A DNA stretch of 64,000 bases from Mucilaginibacter paludis DSM 18603 (GTDB taxonomy: Bacteria > Bacteroidota > Bacteroidia > Sphingobacteriales > Sphingobacteriaceae). The stretch is taken from the NCBI RefSeq assembly GCF_000166195.2, contig NZ_CM001403.1:2994432-3058431 (forward strand), written 5' to 3'. Shown here one piece after another: positions 8,390 through 16,906 of the stretch. The translations under genes and the position numbers were made by a program. Under the pieces are notes generated by a model. The model worked only from the letters and a program-made list of their open reading frames with translations. It made no database searches and was not told the origin of the DNA. Numbering within the stretch: the first letter of the stretch is position 1; each line of letters begins with the position of its first letter.

Positions 8390-10117
8390 ATGGCATTTTC
8401 CGGCACTTTTAAAAGCATACCTATACTTTTATTAATCTCAATTACCACACAGGTATCAGCGCAAAATAAAGAAAGCTTTATAAAATCATTAAATCAGCAA
8501 AATCATTGGGTTGATTCGGTATTTAATAAGCTGAGCAAAAAACAAAAGATAGCCCAGTTATTTATGGTACGTGCACATACCAACAGAGGGCAGGCTTTTG
8601 AAGACTCGATAGGCCATGTGATTAAAAAAGAAAAAATTGGCGGTTTAGTCTTTTTTCAGGGCGGCCCCCAAAGGCAGGCGGTTTTAACAAACCGGTATCA
8701 AAAGCTGGCTAAAGTACCTCTGTTAATTGCCATGGACGGCGAATGGGGACTGGCTATGCGATTGGATTCAACAATGTCATACCCTTACCAGATGACCCTG
8801 GGTGCCATACAGGATAATACCCTTATTTACAAAATGGGGCAAGAGGTGGCTAATGATTTTAAGCGCCTGGGCATGCAAATGAATTTTGCGCCGGATATGG
8901 ACGTAAACAACAACCCCAACAACCCGGTGATAGGCTACCGATCATTTGGCGATAATAAGTTTAACGTGGCCAAAAAAGGAATAGCCTACATGCAGGGCAT
9001 GCAGAACAATGGTATTTTAACTACAGCCAAGCATTTCCCCGGCCATGGCGATACTGACGTGGATTCGCACTTTGACTTACCCCAGCTCACTTTTAACAGG
9101 GAAAGGCTGGATTCGTTAGAAGAATATCCTTTTAGGGAGGCTATTGCCGCCGGTATCAGCGGCATCATGGTAGCGCATATGAATATCCCGGCATTAGATT
9201 CGACCAAGAACCTGCCATCCACCTTATCTAAACCTATTATCACCGGTATTTTAAAAGATTCGCTGGGCTTTAAAGGCTTAACTGTATCCGATGCTATGGA
9301 GATGAAAGGCGTAGTCAAATTTTTCCCGAAAGGCGAAGCTGATGTACGCGCCTTTATTGCAGGGAACGATATTCTGGAGCTATCAGAAAATACAGTACGC
9401 GCGGTAAAGATGATCAAGAAGGCTATTCATAAACACGAGATCCCGAAGGAAGAGTTTGAGCGCCGGGTAAAAAAAGTATTAACAGCCAAATATTGGGCCG
9501 GTTTAAGCCAGCCAACCGAAGTATCAACATCACATCTGGCTGAAGACCTGAACCGACCGGAGGCTAAAGCCCTGGTTCAGCAGTTGTGCGATTCGGCCAT
9601 CACCATGTTAAAGAACGATACTGCAGCTCCATTAGTTAAAATAAACCCCAAAGTAGCCCTTATCAGTATCGGCATAGCCAAAACAACTGTATTTCAGCAA
9701 GGGCTTAACCAGTGGTATCCTAACAGCACAATGTTTAACTTGGCTAAAAATGCCTCAGTTACAGAGCTGAAACAAATCATAGAAACGCTGAAAGGGTTTG
9801 ATAAAGTAATTATTGGGGTTCATGACAGCCGCCTGCGCCCGGGTAGTAAATTGGACTATACCAGTGATGTTAAAATGTTTATCGCCGAAATGGCCTCGCA
9901 CAACAATACTGCCATCAGTGTATTTGCCAACCCTTATTCTATAGCCGGCTTGCCCGGTATTGAGCAGTGCGGAACTTTGCTGATGGGTTACCAGATGAGC
10001 GACGAAATGCAGCGATCGGCAGTAAAGGTTTTAACGGGGCAAGCTAAAGCAACCGGTAAGTTACCGGTTAGTGTTAATACATTTTTCCCTTATGGCACTG
10101 GGCTGGCTGCCAGGTGA
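8390..10117 (+). CDS. Glycoside hydrolase family 3 (beta-N-acetylglucosaminidase-like), secreted
   Basis: A 575-residue protein with a signal peptide (cleavage near VSAQ, residue 25). The GH3 N-domain is seen: 'KIGGLVFFQGGPQRQ', 'LIAMDGEWGLAMRL', 'MNFAPDMDVNNNPNNPVIGYRSFG', the NagZ-type motif 'TAKHFPGHGDTDVDSHFDLP', 'MVAHMNIPAL' and 'LTVSDAMEMKGV' (nucleophile Asp). After about residue 380 comes a partial GH3 C-domain. Probably cuts beta-linked GlcNAc in peptidoglycan or glycans. Many Bacteroidota homologues of this type carry an extra C-terminal serine beta-lactamase domain (about 1000 residues in all); it is absent here and the gene ends cleanly. Confidence 0.88.
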   Translation: MAFSGTFKSIPILLLISITTQVSAQNKESFIKSLNQQNHWVDSVFNKLSKKQKIAQLFMVRAHTNRGQAFEDSIGHVIKKEKIGGLVFFQGGPQRQAVLTNRYQKLAKVPLLIAMDGEWGLAMRLDSTMSYPYQMTLGAIQDNTLIYKMGQEVANDFKRLGMQMNFAPDMDVNNNPNNPVIGYRSFGDNKFNVAKKGIAYMQGMQNNGILTTAKHFPGHGDTDVDSHFDLPQLTFNRERLDSLEEYPFREAIAAGISGIMVAHMNIPALDSTKNLPSTLSKPIITGILKDSLGFKGLTVSDAMEMKGVVKFFPKGEADVRAFIAGNDILELSENTVRAVKMIKKAIHKHEIPKEEFERRVKKVLTAKYWAGLSQPTEVSTSHLAEDLNRPEAKALVQQLCDSAITMLKNDTAAPLVKINPKVALISIGIAKTTVFQQGLNQWYPNSTMFNLAKNASVTELKQIIETLKGFDKVIIGVHDSRLRPGSKLDYTSDVKMFIAEMASHNNTAISVFANPYSIAGLPGIEQCGTLLMGYQMSDEMQRSAVKVLTGQAKATGKLPVSVNTFFPYGTGLAAR

Positions 10118-10528
10118 TGTGGTTTGTTGATGTAACGAAGTTTTAAAAAAGAGAAGAACTATCTCCTGAGCCATAGCGAAAAGTTTTCTGTTCCAGAGCG
10201 GCTTGTTGTATACTTATCGCACGCCAAAGCTCCTGGTACCATATCATGAAAGCCTCTTAGTTATTGAAAACAATGCAAAAAAGAGTGTCATTGCGAGGAA
10301 CGAAGCAATCGCGAACTATACAGAGTGGACATGTTTCCGTTCGGTTGCTTCGTTCCTCGCAATGACATAGTTTAAGATGTTTTTTAAATATCATCTTTTT
10401 TTTACGGCTGACGGACCGCACACTCGGAATGACATGGCGGAAGCTCTGGGTAAAGAAATGCTATTCAGACGAAGTACAAAAGAAATTTTGATCAAAACAA
10501 AACTGCATAACTACCGAAACATATATTA
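10118..10528. repeat. Gene-free interval with 23-bp perfect inverted repeat
   Basis: Arms at 10286-10308 and 10345-10367 are perfect inverse complements (core TTGCGAGGAACGAAGCAA / TTGCTTCGTTCCTCGCAA, each preceded or followed by TGTCA/TGACA), with a 36-base loop. This 'GTCATTGCGAGG' palindrome is a dispersed type known in Bacteroidota intergenic regions. A further GGAATGACA fragment lies near 10429. No ORF here has protein-like content. Confidence 0.75.
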
Positions 10529-11944
10529 TCACCCAAACAACAAACCAAAGGCCTCTTCTATACGACCTACAGGTTTAATTTCGATGGTATAGCGCGATAG
10601 GTCGAGCTTCTTAGCTTTCCCTCCTGTGGGCATATTGTATTTGGAGATAAATATCTGCTCGAACCCTAATTTTTGCGCCTCTGCAATGCGCTGCTCAATG
10701 CGATTCACCGCGCGGATCTCGCCCGAGAGGCCAAGTTCGGCGGCAAAGCAGGTTTTGAAAGGTACTGGTATATCCTCGTGGGAGGATACGATGGCCGCGG
10801 CGAGGCCCAGGTCGATGGCAGGATCTTCGATCCTGATGCCGCCGGTGATATTTAAGAAAACATCTTTGGTGCCTAATCTAAAGCCGCAGCGTTTTTCCAG
10901 TACAGCTAACAGCATATTCATTCTTTTGGTATCAAAGCCCGTAGCAGAGCGCTGAGGTGTTCCGTAAGCGGAAGTACTAACAAGAGCCTGTGTTTCAATC
11001 AGCATCGGCCTAAGGCCCTCTAAGGTGGCAGATATGGTAATGCCACTCAGTGGTTCATCGCGTTGCGATAATAATATTTCTGATGGATTGGAAACCTCGC
11101 GCAAACCTTCGCCAAGCATTTCATAGATCCCCAATTCGGAGGCCGAGCCAAAGCGATTTTTAATAGCGCGTAAAATACGATATACATGGTGCCTGTCGCC
11201 TTCAAACTGTAAAACCGTATCAACCATGTGCTCCAATATTTTGGGCCCGGCAATCATGCCGTCTTTAGTGATGTGGCCTATCAAAAAAACAGGGGTGGAT
11301 GTTTCCTTGGCAAAGCGCAATAGCTCGGCCGTACATTCGCGCACCTGCGAAACACTGCCGGGCGTCGACTCGATGTGGGCCGAATGCAGGGTTTGTATCG
11401 AATCAACCACAACCAGGTCGGGCTGTAGCTGTTCTATCTGCTTAAATATATTTTGTGTTGATGTTTCAGTGAGGATATAACAGCCTCCTCCGGATTTACC
11501 CGCGTTAGGCGCCAACCGCTCGGCGCGCATCTTGATCTGCATCTCGCTTTCCTCGCCCGAGATATACAATACCTTGAGCCCCGGCATATTCATGGCCAAT
11601 TGCAACATTAGGGTTGATTTACCTATGCCGGGCTCGCCGCCAATCAGCACTAAGGACCCGGCCACAATGCCTCCACCCAGTACCCGGTTAAACTCCTTGT
11701 CGGGAGTTAGCAGCCGGTTCTCTTCTTCAAATACCACATCAGAAACCAGCACAGGCTTATTAGAGCGCTGCATAGATGTTGATGCCGTAGTGCTCGCTTT
11801 CCAGTTGGGCACGGCGGCATTGGGCTTCTCAATAATTTCTTCAACAAAGGTATTCCATTGATTGCAAGACGGACATTTCCCCAACCATTTGGCAGATTCG
11901 TAGCCGCAGCTCTGGCAGAAATAGGATGTTTTTGTTTTGGCCAA
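10529..11944 (-). CDS. radA: DNA repair protein RadA/Sms
   Basis: A 471-residue RecA-like branch-migration ATPase for recombination intermediates. Domains in order: a C4 zinc finger (Cys10, 13, 24, 27: 'CQSCGYESAKWLGKCPSC'), a RecA-type ATPase with Walker A GEPGIGKST (103-111), the RadA-specific KNRFG motif (262-266), and a C-terminal Lon-protease-like domain ('GGIRIEDPAIDLGLAAAIVSS'). The length is usual. The ATG start gives the expected MAKTKTSYFCQSCG. It runs away from the next gene (divergent); no partner in the transcript. Confidence 0.96.
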   Translation of the reverse strand: MAKTKTSYFCQSCGYESAKWLGKCPSCNQWNTFVEEIIEKPNAAVPNWKASTTASTSMQRSNKPVLVSDVVFEEENRLLTPDKEFNRVLGGGIVAGSLVLIGGEPGIGKSTLMLQLAMNMPGLKVLYISGEESEMQIKMRAERLAPNAGKSGGGCYILTETSTQNIFKQIEQLQPDLVVVDSIQTLHSAHIESTPGSVSQVRECTAELLRFAKETSTPVFLIGHITKDGMIAGPKILEHMVDTVLQFEGDRHHVYRILRAIKNRFGSASELGIYEMLGEGLREVSNPSEILLSQRDEPLSGITISATLEGLRPMLIETQALVSTSAYGTPQRSATGFDTKRMNMLLAVLEKRCGFRLGTKDVFLNITGGIRIEDPAIDLGLAAAIVSSHEDIPVPFKTCFAAELGLSGEIRAVNRIEQRIAEAQKLGFEQIFISKYNMPTGGKAKKLDLSRYTIEIKPVGRIEEAFGLLFG

Positions 11945-12061
11945 GTGTGTTTGGATGTGCGAATGTGTGTATGTGCAAATGTGCAGATTTTAATTAAAAA
12001 ATGCTAATTATATTAGCCAATTTAATTAACAAAGATTATGTATATTTCTCCAAAAAAACAG

Positions 12062-12658
12062 ATGCGCCACTTAATAATTATAGTTTTAGTAATTTCATTT
12101 CTCCAGAATTGCCTTTACGCACAGAAACCTCAATTGCAATTTAACAAATTGATTTCTGTATCTTATGACTTAGATTCTTCAGGAAAGAAAATAAATATTA
12201 CGAGTTACAGGGAAATAAATAACGGCAAGGTTAAGGTTATTGAAAAATTATATAAAGGCATTAGTGATACTACTTATTTACTACCTGACTCGATGATAGA
12301 AAGGTTAAATTTGATTTTCAACGACAAACAGAAATTAAGATCATATCTAAAAACCAATAAAGAGCTTAAAGGCCATTATGCCGGATCACCTTATTTTATC
12401 AGTTGCACTCATAGGGACAACACAATTGATAACGCCATAATTGAATCTCCATATTTAGAAAAAGACACCTATAAAATATTTACTCTTCTTAACAGACTGC
12501 CTTTTGCCTCGAATGTAAGTTACAAGGCTATCTATATTAAAGGCACATCATTAGATAACGTGATATTAAAATATCATAAATCCTGTACGTATCTCATCAA
12601 CAAGGAACTGCCACCATCCGAAAAATCTTCAAGTGGTCCTCCGGGAGAGAAAAATTAA
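12062..12658 (+). CDS. Secreted hypothetical protein
   Basis: About 198 residues. From the ATG at 12062 the protein has a good signal peptide (MRHLIIIVLVISFLQNCLYAQ); an in-frame ATG at 12038 would add eight residues. The mature part is lysine- and tyrosine-rich, with 'LPDSMIERLNLIFNDKQKLRSYLK' and a C-terminal Ser/Pro/Gly-rich tail. No family recognised. The gene is AT-richer than its neighbours and is flanked by the related short repeats ATGTGCAAATG (11971; 12665) and their inverse, a hint that it is a strain-specific insertion between radA and rng. Confidence 0.65.
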   Translation: MRHLIIIVLVISFLQNCLYAQKPQLQFNKLISVSYDLDSSGKKINITSYREINNGKVKVIEKLYKGISDTTYLLPDSMIERLNLIFNDKQKLRSYLKTNKELKGHYAGSPYFISCTHRDNTIDNAIIESPYLEKDTYKIFTLLNRLPFASNVSYKAIYIKGTSLDNVILKYHKSCTYLINKELPPSEKSSSGPPGEKN

Positions 12659-12664
12659 AAAGAA

Positions 12665-12697
12665 ATGTGCAAATGCTAATCAAAACATTTGCACATC
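12665..12697. terminator. Hairpin ATGTGCAAATG / CATTTGCACAT
   Basis: An 11-bp perfect stem (12665-12675 with 12686-12696) and a 10-base loop lie between the convergent hypothetical gene and rng. No T-run. A related direct copy, ATGTGCAAATGTGCAGAT, lies at 11971-11988 before the hypothetical gene. Confidence 0.5.
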
Positions 12698-12721
12698 TGC
12701 ATATTAGAAAAATTTACACAC

Positions 12722-14272
12722 TTACAACTTAATCTCTTCGCCCTTTGACGACAGGAAGTGGAATTCCGTGATCTGGTAGGATGGGTTACTGGTGACCTTG
12801 ATCCATTGGTTATATTTAAAGAACCATTTCATCTGGCGGTTATAGATCCCCTTTTTAATATAAGCTTCGATGTACGGGTGTACACAAAGTGTAATGTTTT
12901 TTTCGTTTTGTTCTGTTAAAATAAAATTGAAGTTATTTTCAATATCATCCAGCAACAAAATAGTAGGTCTGATGGTGCCTGTACCGTTACAAGTTGGGCA
13001 AACCTCGCTGGTAACGATATTCATTTCGGGGCGCACCCGTTGGCGTGTTATCTGTACCAAACCAAATTTACTCGGTGGTAAAATGGTATGCTTCGCCCTG
13101 TCTAAGGCCATCTCCTCCTTCAGGTAATCAAACAGATCCTTCCGGTTATTGGGTTTGTGCATATCGATAAAATCGATCACCACAATACCGCCCATATCGC
13201 GCAGGCGCAACTGACGGGCAATTTCTTTAGCCGCTTCTTTATTTACCTGGAAAGCGTTGGTTTCCTGGTTTTCTTTATTAGCGGTGCGGTTACCGCTGTT
13301 TACATCAATAACGTGCAGGGCTTCGGTATGCTCAATAACCAAATAGGCGCCACCGGCCAGGTTTACTGTTTTGCCAAATGCACCTTTAATTTGCTTATCA
13401 ATACCATAATGCTCAAAAATAGGCTCCTTGTGTTTGTGCATTTTTACAATACTTTCCAGGTCGGGAGATATTTGATGAACATAGGTACGTACTTCTTCAA
13501 AAATGCTGCTGTCGTTTACATAGATATTTTGAAAATCAGGGTTTAACAGATCCCTCAAAATGGTAGAGGTACGGTCAATTTCGCCCAATATCTTTTTTGC
13601 AGGCTCGGTAGATGGTAAACGGGTAATAAATGATTCCCATTTAGAGATCAGATCGATCAGATCCTGCTGTAACTCAGTAACACCTTTCCCTTCGGATACG
13701 GTGCGGATAATAACTCCGAAATTTTTAGGCTTGATACTTTCGATAATCTTACGCAAGCGGGTGCGTTCGGTATTGCTTTTTATCTTCTTCGAAATCGATA
13801 TCGTTTCGGAGAAAGGCACCAGTATAACATACCTGCCGGCAATAGAAAGATCCGAACTTAAACGCGGGCCTTTGGTTGATATCGGTTCTTTAGCTATTTG
13901 TACAGGTATGAGCTGATTTTTAGTTAAAACCTCCGATATTTTTCCACCCTTGTTTATTTCCTCTTCGAGTTTAAAATTATCCAGTAATTTAGATTGATAG
14001 CTTCCCCCGCGCACCTGCTTTGAGAGCTTTAATAAGCTCAACACCTGTGGCCCCAAGTCAAGATAATGCAAAAAAGCATCCTTCTCATAACCTACATCCA
14101 CAAACGCAGCATTTAACCCAGGCATAATCTTTTTGATTTTGCCAAGATAAATATCGCCTACAGCATAATTATTGCTGATTTGCTCTTTATGTAGTTCTAC
14201 AAGTTGTTTATCCTGTAATAAGGCAATAGTAGCCCCACCGGGGGTCGCATCGATAATTAATTCTTTTACCAA
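12722..14272 (-). CDS. rng: Ribonuclease G/E family endoribonuclease
   Basis: A 516-residue RNase E/G family protein involved in rRNA maturation and mRNA decay. An N-terminal S1-like RNA-binding domain ('GDIYLGKIKKIMPGLNAAFVDVGYEKDAFLHYLDLG', about 40-75) is followed by the RNase H-like/DNase I-like catalytic part with 'YLVIEHTEALHVIDVNSGNR' and 'GGIVVIDFIDM' (metal-binding Asp residues), and a Zn-link-like 'CPTCNGTG' near residue 430. The size fits RNase G without the long RNase E scaffold. Its position next to the small basic peptide, TPR and HU genes is typical for this phylum. Confidence 0.93.
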   Translation of the reverse strand: MVKELIIDATPGGATIALLQDKQLVELHKEQISNNYAVGDIYLGKIKKIMPGLNAAFVDVGYEKDAFLHYLDLGPQVLSLLKLSKQVRGGSYQSKLLDNFKLEEEINKGGKISEVLTKNQLIPVQIAKEPISTKGPRLSSDLSIAGRYVILVPFSETISISKKIKSNTERTRLRKIIESIKPKNFGVIIRTVSEGKGVTELQQDLIDLISKWESFITRLPSTEPAKKILGEIDRTSTILRDLLNPDFQNIYVNDSSIFEEVRTYVHQISPDLESIVKMHKHKEPIFEHYGIDKQIKGAFGKTVNLAGGAYLVIEHTEALHVIDVNSGNRTANKENQETNAFQVNKEAAKEIARQLRLRDMGGIVVIDFIDMHKPNNRKDLFDYLKEEMALDRAKHTILPPSKFGLVQITRQRVRPEMNIVTSEVCPTCNGTGTIRPTILLLDDIENNFNFILTEQNEKNITLCVHPYIEAYIKKGIYNRQMKWFFKYNQWIKVTSNPSYQITEFHFLSSKGEEIKL

Positions 14273-14338
14273 TGGCTACTCCATTTCTTTTAACGACATA
14301 AGGCCGTAATTAATAACATGAAGGTATAAACAATAATA

Positions 14339-14367
14339 AAATGCTCACCATTTTCGTGAGCATTTTT
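14339..14367. terminator. Bidirectional terminator ATGCTCAC / GTGAGCAT
   Basis: An 8-bp perfect stem (ATGCTCAC...GTGAGCAT) with AAAA before and TTTTTT after. It can end the minus-strand run of HU, TPR and the 29-residue gene just ahead of rng. Confidence 0.75.
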
Positions 14368-14392
14368 TATGATTAATAAACTATACTATAGC

Positions 14393-14482
14393 TTACTTCT
14401 TTTTATGTCTGTTTTTTCTTAAACGTTTTTTGCGTTTATGGGTAGCCATTTTATGTCTCTTTCTTTTTTTACCGCTTGGCAT
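14393..14482 (-). CDS. 29-residue very basic ribosomal-type peptide (AURKAIP1/COX24-like, bS22/mS38 family)
   Basis: Minus-strand ATG at 14482, stop at 14393. The product starts MPSGKKRKRHKMATHKRKKR and ends in RHKKK: 17 of 29 residues are Lys or Arg. This pattern (KxKRHKMxxHKxKKRxRKxR) matches the small AURKAIP1/COX24-domain proteins, which include mycobacterial ribosomal protein bS22 and mitochondrial mS38. By analogy it should be a small-subunit ribosomal peptide. It lies 23 bases from the TPR gene on the same strand and is followed by a terminator. It is easily missed because of its size. Confidence 0.8.
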   Translation of the reverse strand: MPSGKKRKRHKMATHKRKKRLRKNRHKKK

Positions 14483-14505
14483 AATAGTAATTTTTTAAAT
14501 GTATG

Positions 14506-15366
14506 TTAATTCTTTAATTCTTTGATATATTCATCAATGCGTTGCCCAAACACCGGATCGGGCATCATGCTTTTACATTTCTGGTAAGCATCAATCGCCT
14601 CCGCTTTCATGCCCAGCTGCTTGTAACTTTCAGCAAGGTAAAAATAGGGTTCCAGTTCGGGCTTTTGCGCTACAAGGGTTTTAAACCTATCTACCGCTTT
14701 TTGGAACTGACCAGATTTCATCGCAAACAAGCCTAAACTAAGGTTTGCCTTGCGGTTGTTCGGATCTTTGGCAACAACCCCCAGTAACAATCCAATCCCT
14801 TCCATGGGGCTGGCGGCACCGCCATTAACATCGGCAATACCTAAACCTGTTTTAGCATCTAAACTTTCGGGCTTTAATTTCAAAGCGCTTTGAAAAGCTT
14901 CAACTGCATTCACTACAAAAACGGGTTGTGCAATAGTGTCCTGCGTGGTTTTATAAGCATCGTTAAACCTATCGCCGGCGTTAAGCCAATCCTGGTAACT
15001 GTTTTGTTCCCTGGCAAGGGCCAGGTAGTAAAAAGCAGCCGGTGCGGGTTGGTTAACATCGTCCCATTTTTTTGCCAGGGCTGTTTGAAAGCGAAGTTTT
15101 TCGGCATTATTGCCGGCATTCTTCAGGCTATTCTCCAGCGCTGTAATTTCTGCCGATAAGGCATTACCTATGGCTACTTTTGCAGGTGCGGAAACATACT
15201 CCGCATTAACGTTTGCATTGTTACTAACCGATCTTGCTTCGGTAATTTTGGCGCCGTTACTGGCGCGCGCCTCTTTAGGCTTTACCAAACCCTTAACGGG
15301 CAAAGAAAGCAAATAGCCCATTATAGCAACTACTATCACTATCACAACTATTTGCTTCTTTTGCAT
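14506..15366 (-). CDS. Tetratricopeptide-repeat protein with N-terminal membrane anchor
   Basis: 286 residues. One hydrophobic segment (about 6-26, 'IVVIVIVVAIMGYLLSLPVKGL') acts as an uncleaved signal-anchor; the rest is probably periplasmic. TPR helices are visible from about residue 85 on: 'AAFYYLALAREQNSYQDWLNAGDRF', 'AFQSALKLKPESLDAKTGLGIADV', 'RKANLSLGLFAMKSGQFQKAVDRF', 'PYFYLAESYKQLGMKAEAIDAYQKC'. A scaffold role is inferred; the partner is unknown. It is 5 bases downstream of HU and surely co-transcribed with it, an arrangement common in Bacteroidota. Confidence 0.85.
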   Translation of the reverse strand: MQKKQIVVIVIVVAIMGYLLSLPVKGLVKPKEARASNGAKITEARSVSNNANVNAEYVSAPAKVAIGNALSAEITALENSLKNAGNNAEKLRFQTALAKKWDDVNQPAPAAFYYLALAREQNSYQDWLNAGDRFNDAYKTTQDTIAQPVFVVNAVEAFQSALKLKPESLDAKTGLGIADVNGGAASPMEGIGLLLGVVAKDPNNRKANLSLGLFAMKSGQFQKAVDRFKTLVAQKPELEPYFYLAESYKQLGMKAEAIDAYQKCKSMMPDPVFGQRIDEYIKELKN

Positions 15367-15371
15367 GGCGA

Positions 15372-15671
15372 TTATTTTACAGCTTTAACTTTGTTGCCGG
15401 TTCTAACTTTTTCAACAAAAGTTTTGGCTGGTTTAAAGCTGGGTACAAAATGCTCCGGAATAATAATGGCAGTGTTTTTTGATATATTACGAGCAGTTTT
15501 TTTAGCTCTTTTTTTAACAACAAAGCTACCGAAACCTCTAACATATACATTTTCGCCACCTACCATAGAGGTTTTTACCACTTTAAAAAATGCCTCAACA
15601 GTTTCCTGAACGTCAATTTTCTCAATACCTGTCTTAGTTGAGATTTCAGCGATAATTTCTGCCTTAGTCAT
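15372..15671 (-). CDS. HU family DNA-binding protein
   Basis: A 99-residue histone-like protein: 'MTKAEIIAEISTKTGIEKIDVQETVEAFFKVV' (helical dimer part), then 'GENVYVRGFGSFVVKKRAKKTARN', the beta-arm, with 'IIIPEHFVPSFKPAKTFVEKV' at the end. The DNA-bending beta-ribbon carries a NISKNTAIIIPEH variant instead of the classical arm tip. Nucleoid architectural role, cytoplasmic. The first gene of the HU-TPR-peptide run; a TACTTTTG -7 box lies 51 bases upstream. Confidence 0.93.
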   Translation of the reverse strand: MTKAEIIAEISTKTGIEKIDVQETVEAFFKVVKTSMVGGENVYVRGFGSFVVKKRAKKTARNISKNTAIIIPEHFVPSFKPAKTFVEKVRTGNKVKAVK

Positions 15672-15721
15672 ACCTGTTTTTCTTTATTAATTTTTGTAAA
15701 TACTTAACTGTTTTGGGGTTG

Positions 15722-15729
15722 CAAAAGTA
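15722..15729 (-). promoter_or_regulatory. -7 box TACTTTTG of the HU operon
   Basis: The minus strand reads AATACTTTTGC, a TAnnTTTG match 51 bases before the HU ATG. The same intergenic stretch has TACTTTTG on the plus strand (15820-15827) for mutY, so the two genes have divergent promoters. Confidence 0.5.
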
Positions 15730-15819
15730 TTGGTTTAAAATGAAACAGAAAAATAAAAGATGATAATTTTTGATTTTGTAGGTTTTTAACTTTCTGAGCC
15801 ACAATAAAGCAAAACCATG

Positions 15820-15827
15820 TACTTTTG
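15820..15827 (+). promoter_or_regulatory. -7 box TACTTTTG of mutY
   Basis: A TAnnTTTG match ending 6 bases before the mutY ATG at 15834, which implies a very short or absent 5' leader. No TTG -33 partner was found at the usual spacing. Confidence 0.4.
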
Positions 15828-15833
15828 TTCACA

Positions 15834-16886
15834 ATGAATTTTACTGATAACCTGCTGCAATGGTACAACAAAAACCGTCGCGATTTGCCCTGGAGAAACA
15901 CTACTGACCCCTATATTATCTGGTTATCCGAAATTATTTTACAGCAAACACGGGTAGACCAGGGCATGCCTTACTTTTACCGCTTTGCAGAAGCTTACCC
16001 AACAGTTACCGCCTTTGCCGCCGCTACCGAAGATGAGATATTGAAACTTTGGCAAGGACTGGGCTATTACTCAAGGGGCAGAAACATGCTTAAAACTGCC
16101 CGGATTGTACAGGAAAAATTTAACGGCAATTTCCCCCACCGGTATGATGACCTGATTGCCTTAAAGGGAATAGGCGAATATACCGCCGCCGCCATATCAT
16201 CATTTGCGGCTAACCAGGCTAAGGCCGTGGTTGATGGTAATGTAAGCAGAGTGATTGCGCGCTACCTCGGCATCAGCGAGCCCATTAACAGCACTGCCGG
16301 TAAAAAGTTGTTCCAGCAGCTGGCAAACGAATTACTTAACCAGCAATTACCGGCCATGCACAACCAGGCTATGATGGAGTTTGGGGCCCTGCAGTGTAGG
16401 CCTAAAAACCCGGACTGCGGTATATGCCCTGTTAAAGCGGGTTGTTACGCTTATCAAAACAACCAGGTTAACCAATTGCCGGTTAAGCTTAAAACCGTTA
16501 AAATAAAAAACCGCTACTTCAATTATTTTTTAATCAGCAGCAACGATGAGGTGTTATTAAACAAAAGGGGCGATAACGATATCTGGGCAAACATGTATGA
16601 TTTGCCCATGATAGAAACAAACGAATTATGGAGCCCCGAACAATTATTTTCATCTCCCGATATTGTTTCCTTGTTTGGTATTATTCCTCAAATTATTGAA
16701 ATATATCCGGTTCAGAAGCATATTCTTACCCATCAGCATATCCACGCCAGATTTTACCACATTTGCTTAGAACAAAATAAATTTAAATTAAAATCAACAT
16801 TTTTTTTCGCAGAAGTCAAAAATTTAAATAGTTTCGCACTTCCAAAAATAATTTTTCTATTTTTAAATAAATTTTTTAAATTCTAA
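15834..16886 (+). CDS. mutY: A/G-specific adenine DNA glycosylase MutY
   Basis: A 350-residue base-excision repair enzyme that removes A opposite 8-oxoG. It has the helix-hairpin-helix glycosylase domain with 'PWRNTTDPYIIWLSEIILQQTRVDQG' (catalytic Glu) and 'LKGIGEYTAAAISSFAANQAKAVVDGNVSRV' (HhH and catalytic Asp), then the [4Fe-4S] ligands Cys-x6-Cys-x2-Cys-x5-Cys in 'CRPKNPDCGICPVKAGC', and a C-terminal NUDIX-like 8-oxoG recognition domain. Start set at the ATG 15834 (MNFTDNLLQW), not the TTG three codons earlier. ssb follows 20 bases later and may be co-transcribed. Confidence 0.95.
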   Translation: MNFTDNLLQWYNKNRRDLPWRNTTDPYIIWLSEIILQQTRVDQGMPYFYRFAEAYPTVTAFAAATEDEILKLWQGLGYYSRGRNMLKTARIVQEKFNGNFPHRYDDLIALKGIGEYTAAAISSFAANQAKAVVDGNVSRVIARYLGISEPINSTAGKKLFQQLANELLNQQLPAMHNQAMMEFGALQCRPKNPDCGICPVKAGCYAYQNNQVNQLPVKLKTVKIKNRYFNYFLISSNDEVLLNKRGDNDIWANMYDLPMIETNELWSPEQLFSSPDIVSLFGIIPQIIEIYPVQKHILTHQHIHARFYHICLEQNKFKLKSTFFFAEVKNLNSFALPKIIFLFLNKFFKF

Positions 16887-16906
16887 TATACATTCGACAA
16901 ATAAAT

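Noticed and set aside
15825..15833. TTG start of mutY three codons upstream
   Set aside because: The TTG is part of the TACTTTTG -7 box; the ATG at 15834 gives the usual N-terminus.
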